From the NCBI GenBank assembly GCA_044349205.1, contig JBIKRJ010000148.1, positions 1-6,068 on the forward strand: a stretch of 6,068 bases of DNA, in the 5' to 3' direction. Shown here piece after piece: positions 1 to 5,983 of the stretch. This DNA comes from UBA9547 sp044349205. Lineage in GTDB: Bacteria > Bacteroidota > Bacteroidia > Cytophagales > UBA9547. The notes under the pieces were generated by a model. It did not search any database, was not told where the DNA came from, and worked only from the letters and a program-made list of their open reading frames with translations. Position numbers and translations under genes: made by a program. The first letter of the stretch is position 1. Each line of letters opens with the position of its first letter.

Positions 1-583
1 CGGTGGTTATCACATCGTCTATAATTGCAATGTGTTTGTTTTGTAAAGCATGAGAAGTCGCTATGTCAAAACAATCTTTCATGTTTTCTAGACGAGATGC
101 CCTGCTTTTTCTTGTTTGTGAAAGGGCTTCTTTGGTTTTCAACAGCGAATTGTCTAAAAAAATCCCTTTCGATTCGGCAAACCCTTTGGCAATACTTTCG
201 GCCTGATTGTAGCCGCGTGATTGCAGCCTTTTTGGGTGTAGGGGAACTGGAATCAAACAATCGAAGTCCAAGTCTATTCCGTTCTCGGTCATGTATTGTG
301 AAAAAAGTTTGCCCACAAATATGCCCAAAGAGGCATTTCCCATGTACTTTATTTGATGGATTATTTTTTGAGCTTTTCCGCTTTTGTTGAACTTCAGAAA
401 TGAATGGGCTTTGTACAAATTTACCCTGCCAGCCAGCTTATGAAAAGTAGCGACATCGTCCGATTCCAGAATAGGTAGTTGTTGGAGGCAAATAGTGCAA
501 ATGTGTGCTTCTTTTTCTTCTAGGACGTTTTCGCAGCACACACACGTCTCAGGAAAAAGGAAATGAAGCAGTTCGCCAAACAT
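1..583 (-). CDS. comF: ComF-family phosphoribosyltransferase, 3' end cut off by window edge
   Basis: 194 residues are visible, and the C-terminal end lies beyond base 1. The N-terminus has a four-cysteine zinc-ribbon-like knuckle (C14, C17, C29, C32). The type I phosphoribosyltransferase region typical of ComF follows: PVPLHPKRLQSRGYNQA at 112-128, ALSQTRKSRASRLENM at 153-168, and the PRPP-binding IIDDVITT at 187-194, which stops just short of the expected glycine. In naturally competent bacteria ComF helps take up or process transforming DNA. In Bacteroidota the family is widespread and its role is less clear, so the name is a family call. I chose the ATG at 581-583 because it sits directly before the zinc knuckle. 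It lies only nine bases after the stop of the upstream barrel-protein gene, with no room for an obvious promoter, so co-transcription is likely. Family confidence is high. Confidence 0.93.
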   Translation of the reverse strand, partial: MFGELLHFLFPETCVCCENVLEEKEAHICTICLQQLPILESDDVATFHKLAGRVNLYKAHSFLKFNKSGKAQKIIHQIKYMGNASLGIFVGKLFSQYMTENGIDLDFDCLIPVPLHPKRLQSRGYNQAESIAKGFAESKGIFLDNSLLKTKEALSQTRKSRASRLENMKDCFDIATSHALQNKHIAIIDDVITT

Positions 584-592
584 AAATGGCTG

Positions 593-1672
593 TTACCAAC
601 CGCTAGGCTGTTCGGTTTCTTTTTTCTTTTTATTGTCGCTTGGGGCAGTTTCGGCAGGTTTTGCATTTTCCTCCCATTCAAGCTGCTCCTTCAAATATTC
701 TTTCATGCCTTTAAGCTTTTTCTTCTCCTCGTCGGTCAGTTTTTTACCTTCTTCAACGGGTTCAGGTTTAAATTCTTGTGGCGGTTCGGGCACTGGTTCT
801 GGCTCTACTTTGGGAGCTGGTTCGCCAGGCGGGAGGATTGGTTCGCTGAGCGTGGTGTCTTTGGGAGCAGGTGCCTTTTCTACAGGGCTACTCGATGGGG
901 CACTTTCGTTTTGCGAAGGCATGTATTTGGCTCTTTTTTTCTTGAATGGCAAGAAATTGTATTGAAGTTTCAAAGAGGCCGTGCTGTAAGAATCAAATCC
1001 AGAGGTATTTACTTTGTTCAAGCTTTCCAATGCATCGGTAAGTGCGTAGCGGTATCCAAATTCGGTCAAGACAGAAAATCGCTTGTTGATGTAGAAAGAA
1101 AATCCAAGGGAAATAGGTGCTACAAAAGTGACGGTTGAGGATTGCACCCCTTCATATTTTTTCAGGAATAATGTATCGCCGGCTATACTAGCTTTTGGGT
1201 CGTAATAGATGGCACCAAATCCAATTGTGATATACGGACGAATTCGTTGGGGGCTTTTGTCAATATCGCTTTTGAACAATATTTTTCTGTCGATTAAATG
1301 AAAACGGCCATAGCCAATCAACTCGTACACTTTTGTGCTGAAACTGATTTTTCGGGTACTGTCTGAAGTAATGCCGCCACCCAATGAATAATAGTTGAAT
1401 TCGCTACCAAAATAAGTTTTAGGCCATGTTTTGTAATTGAAACCCAAATTAAATCCAGGCGAAAGGTTGGCGCCCGGCATAAAACCCAAATCGCCTATAT
1501 AACCAGCCATATTCATACCAGCCGATACGCTAAAAGGGCCACGGTAATAATACGAGTCGAAAAAGCCCGAATATTCGATTTGTTTCTTTTTCTGTGCCAA
1601 AAGCATCGAATTCAGAAGAAGAAAAAAGGCAAAAGAGGTAAAAATCTTTTTTTGCAACACGTTGAATTTCAC
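593..1672 (-). CDS. Outer-membrane beta-barrel protein (DUF6089-like) with Pro/Glu/Lys-rich C-terminal tail
   Basis: 359 residues. Residues 1-26 form a signal peptide: basic QKK, then a hydrophobic FTSFAFFLLL core, with likely cleavage at LLA|Q27. Residues about 31-243 alternate aromatic/hydrophobic and polar positions as outer-membrane strands do. They carry features I associate with the Bacteroidota DUF6089-type barrels: AGYIGDLG near 56-63, RPYITIGFGAIYYDPKA at 145-161, and FSVLTEFGYRYALTDAL at 199-215. The last apparent strand is TASLKLQYNFLPF (231-243). After it comes about 115 residues of low-complexity tail: a Ser/Pro stretch (252-285), a PEP/PVPEPP-type segment (286-306), a charged probable helix (308-337), and a KKKK-containing end. 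The tail has no membrane helix and no recognisable sorting domain. It could be a periplasmic spacer or cell-wall contact, which is inference. Its function is unknown. It is the first gene of a probable two-gene transcript with comF. Confidence 0.85.
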   Translation of the reverse strand: MKFNVLQKKIFTSFAFFLLLNSMLLAQKKKQIEYSGFFDSYYYRGPFSVSAGMNMAGYIGDLGFMPGANLSPGFNLGFNYKTWPKTYFGSEFNYYSLGGGITSDSTRKISFSTKVYELIGYGRFHLIDRKILFKSDIDKSPQRIRPYITIGFGAIYYDPKASIAGDTLFLKKYEGVQSSTVTFVAPISLGFSFYINKRFSVLTEFGYRYALTDALESLNKVNTSGFDSYSTASLKLQYNFLPFKKKRAKYMPSQNESAPSSSPVEKAPAPKDTTLSEPILPPGEPAPKVEPEPVPEPPQEFKPEPVEEGKKLTDEEKKKLKGMKEYLKEQLEWEENAKPAETAPSDNKKKKETEQPSGW

Positions 1673-1682
1673 TTTAGATAGA

Positions 1683-1690
1683 CAAAAATA
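1683..1690 (-). promoter_or_regulatory. Probable Bacteroidota -7 promoter element of the barrel-protein gene
   Basis: Read on the minus strand the bases are TATTTTTG, an exact match to the Bacteroidota TAnnTTTG -7 consensus. It lies 10 bases upstream of the ATG, so the transcript would have a very short leader. No good TTG-type -33 element is visible at the usual distance. The motif is short and the region is rich in A and T, so chance is possible. Confidence 0.45.
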
Positions 1691-1720
1691 CTTTTTTTCC
1701 TGATTTAGATGTTGGTTGAT

Positions 1721-1750
1721 AAAAAAATGCCACGCTCAAAAGCATGGCAT
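1721..1750 (-). terminator. Rho-independent terminator of the aminotransferase gene
   Basis: On the minus strand the RNA reads UGCCAUGCU, loop UUUG, AGCGUGGCA, then seven U. This is a nine-base-pair stem (bases 1728-1736 with 1741-1749) with one internal U-G pair, extended by an A-U pair at its base, and followed directly by the U tract (bases 1721-1727). It begins 24 bases after the aminotransferase stop codon, on the correct strand. It separates that gene from the barrel-protein gene downstream, whose own promoter lies within the next 40 bases. Confidence 0.9.
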
Positions 1751-1773
1751 TGTATTGGAAGTACTTTATATGG

Positions 1774-2991
1774 TTACTTCAATTTAGCTAAAGCCGATTT
1801 AATGTTGGTCATTGCCTTCACCAAATTTTCGTCGGAAGCAGCAAATGAAACTCTGATGTATCCCGGCACGCCAAAAGCATCGCCTGGTACAGTGGAGACA
1901 TGTGCTTCGCTCAAAATGTACAAGCACAAATCCATCGCTTCGTTTATTTTGTTGCCATCGGGAGTGGTTTTACCCAAATACGCTTTTACATCGGGAAAAA
2001 AGTAAAAGGCACCCATGGGCAAATTGGTTTTAACGCCTGGAATTTCTTTTAGCAAACCATATACCAAATCTCTTCTGCGCAAAAAGGCTTTATTCATTTC
2101 CCAAGTGGGTTCCATAATGCCCCCAATAGCAGCTACAGCTGCCTTTTGGGCAATGGAACAAGTGGCAGATGTAACTTGTCCTTGCAGTTTGTCGCATGCA
2201 TCGGCAAGCCACTTCGGAGCCGCCATATATCCTATGCGCCAACCCGTCATGGCATATCCTTTCGAAACTCCGTTCACCAATACAGTGCGGTCTTTCATTC
2301 CTTCGAATGAAGCGATGCTCACGTGTTTTTCACCGAAATTGATAAATTCATAAATCTCATCGGCCAAGGCGTAAATGTTCTCATGTTTGATTAATTCGTT
2401 GGCAATTTCTTTAAGTTCTTTACCGCTGAATACCGAACCAGTTGGGTTGCAAGGCGAAGAAAACATGACCACTTTGGTGCGAGGTGTAATGGCTGCACGA
2501 AGTTGCTCGATGCTGGCCTTGAAATTGTTTTCAATTGTTCCTTCGATAAGTACAGGAACACCTTCGGCCAATTTTACGAGTTCGGAATAGCTAACCCAGT
2601 AAGGAGAATAGATGATGACTTCGTCGCCAGGATTTACCAAGCACAATAGCGCATTGGCTATCGATTGTTTTGCGCCAGTAGAAACCACAATATTTTCTGG
2701 TTTGTACTCTAAACCATTGTCGCGTTTCAGTTTGCTTACGATGGCATTTTTTAAGTCGGGAATACCCGAAACAGGTGTGTAGAAAGTGAAACCCTCGTCG
2801 ATGGCTTTTTTTGCAGCATCTTTAATGTGTTGGGGTGTTTGAAAATCGGGTTCGCCAAAACTTAAATTGACAACCGAAATTCCCTGTGCACCCAATTCGC
2901 GGGCTTTTTTGGCCATTCCAATAGTGGCCGATTCTTCCAATGCATTGATGCGGTCTGAAAGTATTTTCATCGATTCTGCAACTGCGCTCAT
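1774..2991 (-). CDS. Class I/II PLP-dependent aminotransferase, aspartate aminotransferase type
   Basis: 405 residues from the chosen start, normal for the family. This cytoplasmic enzyme most likely moves an amino group between aspartate and 2-oxoglutarate; some members also accept prephenate or aromatic keto acids, which sequence reading cannot settle. Motifs present: GEPDFQTP (46-53), STGAKQ (104-109), PYWVSY (130-135), NPTG (182-185), ADEIY (210-214), SKGYAMTGWRIGY (243-255) with the PLP-binding lysine K244, and YIRVSFA (378-384) with the substrate-carboxylate arginine R380. The reading frame stays open to an ATG at 3069, but that would add a hydrophobic stretch foreign to the family and would start upstream of the probable promoter. 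I therefore chose the ATG at 2991. A second ATG at 2970 (MKILSDRINAL) matches the usual family N-terminus and is a good alternative. The gene is followed by its own terminator and runs divergent to the Fur gene, so it is probably monocistronic. Confidence 0.96.
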   Translation of the reverse strand: MSAVAESMKILSDRINALEESATIGMAKKARELGAQGISVVNLSFGEPDFQTPQHIKDAAKKAIDEGFTFYTPVSGIPDLKNAIVSKLKRDNGLEYKPENIVVSTGAKQSIANALLCLVNPGDEVIIYSPYWVSYSELVKLAEGVPVLIEGTIENNFKASIEQLRAAITPRTKVVMFSSPCNPTGSVFSGKELKEIANELIKHENIYALADEIYEFINFGEKHVSIASFEGMKDRTVLVNGVSKGYAMTGWRIGYMAAPKWLADACDKLQGQVTSATCSIAQKAAVAAIGGIMEPTWEMNKAFLRRRDLVYGLLKEIPGVKTNLPMGAFYFFPDVKAYLGKTTPDGNKINEAMDLCLYILSEAHVSTVPGDAFGVPGYIRVSFAASDENLVKAMTNIKSALAKLK

Positions 2992-3013
2992 GTAAGTTAT
3001 TTTTAAAAACTCG

Positions 3014-3040
3014 CAAAGGTAATAATTTATCTGAAGCCAA
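3014..3040 (-). promoter_or_regulatory. Probable promoter of the aminotransferase gene
   Basis: On the minus strand TACCTTTG (3021 down to 3014) matches the Bacteroidota TAnnTTTG -7 element exactly. A TTG (3040 down to 3038, within ATTGG) lies 16 bases upstream of it, slightly short of the usual spacing for a -33 element. Transcription would begin near 3006-3010 and leave a leader of roughly 15-20 bases before the ATG at 2991. This argues against translation starting at 3069. Confidence 0.6.
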
Positions 3041-3105
3041 TAGAAAAGCCACTGGCAGTAGCCACGCAAAAAAACAATAGCCTAACCTAAACCCAACAAA
3101 AAGCG

Positions 3106-3113
3106 TAACTTTC
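3106..3113 (+). promoter_or_regulatory. Possible -7 element for the Fur-exosortase operon
   Basis: TAACTTTC matches seven of eight positions of the TAnnTTTG element and lies 16 bases before the Fur ATG, a spacing similar to the other promoters here. No convincing TTG -33 element lies upstream. The 138-base divergent region (2992-3129) shows no clear Fur-box-like inverted repeat, so whether the regulator controls itself cannot be read from it. Confidence 0.35.
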
Positions 3114-3129
3114 GGACAGTTTTTAGGCA

Positions 3130-3555
3130 ATGTTAAACGAGGAAAAAGTCGCAAGAATCTTAAAAAAAAGGGAGCTGAAAAAAACACCTGTACGCCACAT
3201 TGTGTTGGGAGCCTTGATTGAAAGTCCGTCAGCATTATCGCAGCACGAAATAGAAATGAAATTCGATCAGCATTTCGATCGCATTACGCTATACCGCACT
3301 TTGCGCGTTTTTGAAGAAAAAGGAGTGGTTCACCGCATTTACAACAGTTTTGGCGAAGCGAAATATGCCATTTGTTCTGAAGGTTGCCATGAGCATGCTC
3401 ATTCCGACCACCACATTCATTTCAACTGTTTGAAGTGTAAGAGTACTTTTTGCATCAACGAAGTGCATATCCCCTCTTTTCAATTGCCCAAAGGGTTCAG
3501 TCCTGTTCACTATAATTTTTCTATAGAAGGACTTTGTAAAAATTGCGAACAATAA
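3130..3555 (+). CDS. Fur-family transcriptional regulator (ferric/zinc uptake or peroxide regulator type)
   Basis: 141 residues, a normal length. The N-terminal winged helix covers about 1-80, with recognition-helix sequence DRITLYRTLRVFEEKGVVHRI (50-70) in the usual Fur arrangement. The C-terminal dimerisation and metal region has a histidine/cysteine cluster CHEHAHSDHHIHFNC (86-100) and two CxxC pairs, C100/C103 and C136/C139, which in the family hold a structural zinc. Proteins of this group bind DNA as metal-loaded dimers and repress metal uptake, storage or oxidative-stress genes. The sequence does not tell Fur, Zur and PerR types apart, though the dense His/Cys cluster would fit zinc sensing. 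It is the first gene of a tight plus-strand group: the exosortase ATG follows 29 bases after its stop with no clear promoter between. Confidence 0.93.
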   Translation: MLNEEKVARILKKRELKKTPVRHIVLGALIESPSALSQHEIEMKFDQHFDRITLYRTLRVFEEKGVVHRIYNSFGEAKYAICSEGCHEHAHSDHHIHFNCLKCKSTFCINEVHIPSFQLPKGFSPVHYNFSIEGLCKNCEQ

Positions 3556-3584
3556 AATCCAATTTTATCCAAAATGTACGGCAA

Positions 3585-4091
3585 ATGAAAGCCACCATAT
3601 CAAACCGAAATTTTATTTTCTTGTCGGTTATGTTGCTCACACTTTGGTATGTGTTGTTGTATGTGGTGGTGCGCGATTCCACTTTCGATACTTGGTTGTC
3701 GCATTCTTTAGCGAAATCAACCGCTTTTATTCTAAATCTAATAGGGCAGGACGCCAGCAGTAAAGCGGGCGTGATTTCATTTAAAAATATCCCTACGGTA
3801 TGTTTGGCCAATTATTGCAATGGCCTCGATTTTATGGGAGTGTTTGTGTGTTTGGTGGTGGCTTGGTCGGCGCCTTGGAAGAGCAAGCTGTATTTTTCAC
3901 TTTTCGGGGTACTGGTCATTCATTTTTTAAACTTGTTTCGATTGGCCTTTTTGGCACTCAATCACCATTATAATCCCGAAACGTTCGATTTCAACCATCG
4001 TTACACATTCATCATACTTATATACGGGGCACTTTTTTTGATGTGGAGGAAATGGGCCAGCAAAACAGCCAAAGATGAAGTGTATTCATAA
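3585..4091 (+). CDS. Exosortase/archaeosortase-family membrane protein (XrtX/XrtF-like)
   Basis: 168 residues with four or five hydrophobic helices (about 10-28, 44-54, 80-94, 102-124, 139-154). The family's conserved catalytic residues are all recognisable: Cys78 in ANYCNGLDF, Arg119 in FLNLFRLAF (with the usual Asn116), and His138 in FDFNHRYTF, followed by the IYG and LMWRKW end typical of short Bacteroidota exosortases. Exosortases are inner-membrane cysteine transpeptidase/protease-like enzymes that recognise a C-terminal sorting tail on exported proteins. The NHRYTF...YG pattern and the partner gene suggest the XrtX or XrtF subgroup; the subgroup call is less certain than the family. I chose the ATG at 3585. 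An in-frame TTG at 3543 would overlap the Fur gene and add an unneeded N-terminus. The next gene starts inside its last codons, implying translational coupling. No sorting-signal protein is visible in the window. Confidence 0.88.
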   Translation: MKATISNRNFIFLSVMLLTLWYVLLYVVVRDSTFDTWLSHSLAKSTAFILNLIGQDASSKAGVISFKNIPTVCLANYCNGLDFMGVFVCLVVAWSAPWKSKLYFSLFGVLVIHFLNLFRLAFLALNHHYNPETFDFNHRYTFIILIYGALFLMWRKWASKTAKDEVYS

Positions 4092-4455
4092 ACTTTTCTT
4101 CATTCCACTGACTGCCGATTTGTTGTTGCAGTACTTTCGTACCGACATAAAACTGTATTTCGGCACATTACAAGAGCTGCAAATTTTTTCATTGTTATGG
4201 TTTGTGCATCTACTTTTACAATGCTTGGTAGTATATTTTTGGAAAAGGGATATATCGTATTCGCTTGGCTTTTTGACGGTTTTTGTGGTGGTTTCTTTAT
4301 TCTTTCTGATGCTCATTTTCACTTTTGGCCGTGTATGGCAAGACAATATCAAGTTTGCTTGCGAACAGCTTTTTTACCAATGCACACATTACCCACTGCT
4401 TTTGGGCTTGTTTTATTTTTCGGGTGGAATTGCTATTCAAATACCCCTGAAATAG
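4075..4455 (+). CDS. Small polytopic membrane protein, probable exosortase-associated partner
   Basis: 126 residues, mostly hydrophobic, with about four membrane segments (roughly 5-19, 37-55, 62-84, 106-120). Charged residues sit in the short loops (KRD near 57-59, GRVWQDNIK at 85-93). Its start overlaps the end of the exosortase gene by 17 bases, so the two are surely co-expressed. Bacteroidota exosortases of the XrtF and XrtX groups are commonly followed by a small membrane protein of about this size, annotated only as exosortase-associated. Position, length and the layout (an early YF, a middle helix pair, a late aromatic LFYF end) fit that role. Sequence similarity is too weak to be sure by eye. 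No catalytic residue is apparent, so a structural or helper role to the exosortase is the natural inference. Confidence 0.75.
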   Translation: MKCIHKLFFIPLTADLLLQYFRTDIKLYFGTLQELQIFSLLWFVHLLLQCLVVYFWKRDISYSLGFLTVFVVVSLFFLMLIFTFGRVWQDNIKFACEQLFYQCTHYPLLLGLFYFSGGIAIQIPLK

Positions 4456-4485
4456 TTCGATTTTTACGCTTTAATACGTATTTAA

Positions 4486-4515
4486 TTGAAGCTTGTCGGT
4501 CTTTGTGTTCCTTTG
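4486..4515 (+). promoter_or_regulatory. Probable promoter of the porin gene
   Basis: TTG at 4486-4488 is followed after 19 bases by TTCCTTTG at 4508-4515, seven of eight matches to the Bacteroidota TAnnTTTG -7 element, with correct -33/-7 spacing. The porin ATG lies 25 bases further on. This suggests the porin is transcribed separately, although read-through from the exosortase group is possible because no terminator is seen between 4456 and 4540. Confidence 0.5.
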
Positions 4516-4540
4516 CACACTTCTAAAACCGAAAACCTGA

Positions 4541-5965
4541 ATGAAATCCAAAATCTTCTTCTTTTGTTTTCTAGTCTTTTTTCAAAGGCTACTTGCCCAA
4601 ACCGATACGACGCAAAAACTATCAGTTTTCCCTTCAAAAGAAGACAAGCCACTCAAAATCAATTTGAATGAAGACGGCTCTCATTGGTTTCAAATGACTT
4701 TTTTAAACCAAACTTGGGCGCGTTTTAATGAAAGCAATCCAGGCACATTGATAGAAGGCGAAGAAGCACCCCAAACCTTTGATATTGGGTTGCGGCGTAC
4801 CCGTATTCAGTTGTATGGGCAAGTTACCGACCGCACCTTTGTATATTTCCAGTGGGGTTCCAACAATGTCAATTCACAAGCCCTTTTGCCTGGTACTAGC
4901 AATAGAAAAATACAAGCCTTTATTCACGATGCCGTATGTGAATATCATGTTTTCAAAGGGAAAAATTGGTTGAAGATAGGCGGCGGACTCACCATTGCCA
5001 ACGGTCTTTCAAGGTTTTCACAACCTAGTATTGGCACCATCACTACACTCGACGTGCCTGTTTTTTTACAGGCCACAGTCGACCAAACCGATGAATTTTC
5101 GCGTAAAATGAGCCTTTATGCCCGAGGACAAGTAGGCAAATGGGATTATCGATTTTCGCTAAGCGATCCTTATCCTATTGCCAATTCGGGAAGTTTGCCA
5201 GTGCTGAAAGCTAACCAAGCCACATTTGCTGGCTATGGACACCACAAACAGTACCAATCCTACATTATGTACCAGTTTTTTGAAAAAGAAGGGCATGCCA
5301 CTCCTTACATGACAGGTTCGTATTTGGGTAAAAAGAAAGTGTTGAATATAGGCGGAGGCATTATTTACCAGCCCAAGGCCACTTGGTACCAAGACAGTAT
5401 AGTGGTAAAAGTAAACAAAGACGCCAATGTTGTTCCAATTCCTACAGCAAGTACAAAATACGAAGATATGCTCTTGATGGGATTGGAAGTGTATTTTGAA
5501 TCGCCTTTGAATAAAGAAAAAGGAACGGCTCTTTCGCTTTTTGGCGGTTTTTTCAGCACTGATTATGGTAAGAACTATTTGCGTATGAACGGGCTGATGA
5601 ATCCTGCGGGCACCAGTCCATTGACAACCAGCCTCAATGGGAATGCTTCAGCAAATGGTGCAGGAAATGCCTATCCGATGTTCGGAACGGGTAAGCATGC
5701 TTACTTCCAATTAGCTTATTTGTTCAAGAAAGATTTATTGGGCGAAAGAGGTACTCTGCAACCATTTGCTTCTTTGGATATAGCAAATTATGATGCACTG
5801 AACGACCCTATGCAAGTATTAGATGCAGGATGTAATTGGTTGATAGCAGGTCACAAGTCTAAAATTTCGATCGATTACCAATTGCGTCCTGTCTATTCTG
5901 GAAGTGATGGGAAAATTTCTAACCGAGCCTCTTGTCTGATACTTCAGTATCAAATTTTCATTTAG
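4541..5965 (+). CDS. OprO/OprP-like outer-membrane porin
   Basis: 474 residues. Residues 1-19 form a signal peptide (MKSK, a phenylalanine-rich core, cleavage at LLA|Q20). The mature part looks like a beta-barrel throughout, with alternating aromatic strands and Gly/Asn-rich loops. The segment DIGLRRTRIQLYGQVTDRTF (81-100) followed by FIHDAVCEYHV and WLKIGGGL (127-150) matches the early strands of the phosphate-selective porin O/P family: an RR-R strand, then a D-x-x-x-EY strand, then an LKIGxG strand. A loop near 350-380 is rich in Gly, Asn, Ser and Thr. The C-terminus LILQYQIFI ends in isoleucine rather than the usual final aromatic, though phenylalanine is next to last. The substrate is unknown; many Bacteroidota members do not carry phosphate, so no transport role is claimed. 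It follows the exosortase group in the same direction after an 85-base gap with its own probable promoter. Confidence 0.8.
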   Translation: MKSKIFFFCFLVFFQRLLAQTDTTQKLSVFPSKEDKPLKINLNEDGSHWFQMTFLNQTWARFNESNPGTLIEGEEAPQTFDIGLRRTRIQLYGQVTDRTFVYFQWGSNNVNSQALLPGTSNRKIQAFIHDAVCEYHVFKGKNWLKIGGGLTIANGLSRFSQPSIGTITTLDVPVFLQATVDQTDEFSRKMSLYARGQVGKWDYRFSLSDPYPIANSGSLPVLKANQATFAGYGHHKQYQSYIMYQFFEKEGHATPYMTGSYLGKKKVLNIGGGIIYQPKATWYQDSIVVKVNKDANVVPIPTASTKYEDMLLMGLEVYFESPLNKEKGTALSLFGGFFSTDYGKNYLRMNGLMNPAGTSPLTTSLNGNASANGAGNAYPMFGTGKHAYFQLAYLFKKDLLGERGTLQPFASLDIANYDALNDPMQVLDAGCNWLIAGHKSKISIDYQLRPVYSGSDGKISNRASCLILQYQIFI

Positions 5966-5983
5966 CATCGGCGATGTAAACGT

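Noticed and set aside
25..390. Plus-strand open frame of 121 codons
   Set aside because: It is antisense to the clear ComF coding sequence and has no domain signal.
563..1138. Long plus-strand open frame with Phe/Trp-rich product
   Set aside because: It lies antisense to the barrel-protein gene, has biased low-complexity composition and no recognisable domain; it mirrors the Pro/Glu/Lys-rich tail.
3014..3035. Possible Fur box around the AT-rich stretch TAATAATTTATC
   Set aside because: It lacks the GATAATGATAATC-like inverted symmetry; too weak to call.
2992..3069. Extended N-terminus of the aminotransferase from the ATG at 3069
   Set aside because: The extra 26 residues are hydrophobic and unlike the family, and the likely promoter (3014-3040) lies inside this stretch.
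3543..3584. TTG start for the exosortase overlapping the Fur gene
   Set aside because: A standard ATG at 3585 directly precedes the first membrane segment; the extra 14 residues show no family feature.
4473..4482. Palindrome AATACGTATT upstream of the porin
   Set aside because: Ten bases with no extension into flanking sequence; expected by chance in AT-rich DNA, so not called an operator.
4197..4526. Plus-strand open frame overlapping the small membrane protein
   Set aside because: It is a shifted frame of the exosortase partner gene and runs into the porin promoter region.
4541..5965. Porin or barrel protein as the exosortase substrate
   Set aside because: Neither outer-membrane protein in the window ends with a short motif, membrane helix and basic cluster, which exosortase substrates carry.
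5966..5976. CATCGGCGATG inverted repeat after the porin stop
   Set aside because: The arms are separated by one base so it cannot form a normal hairpin, and no T tract follows; not a terminator.
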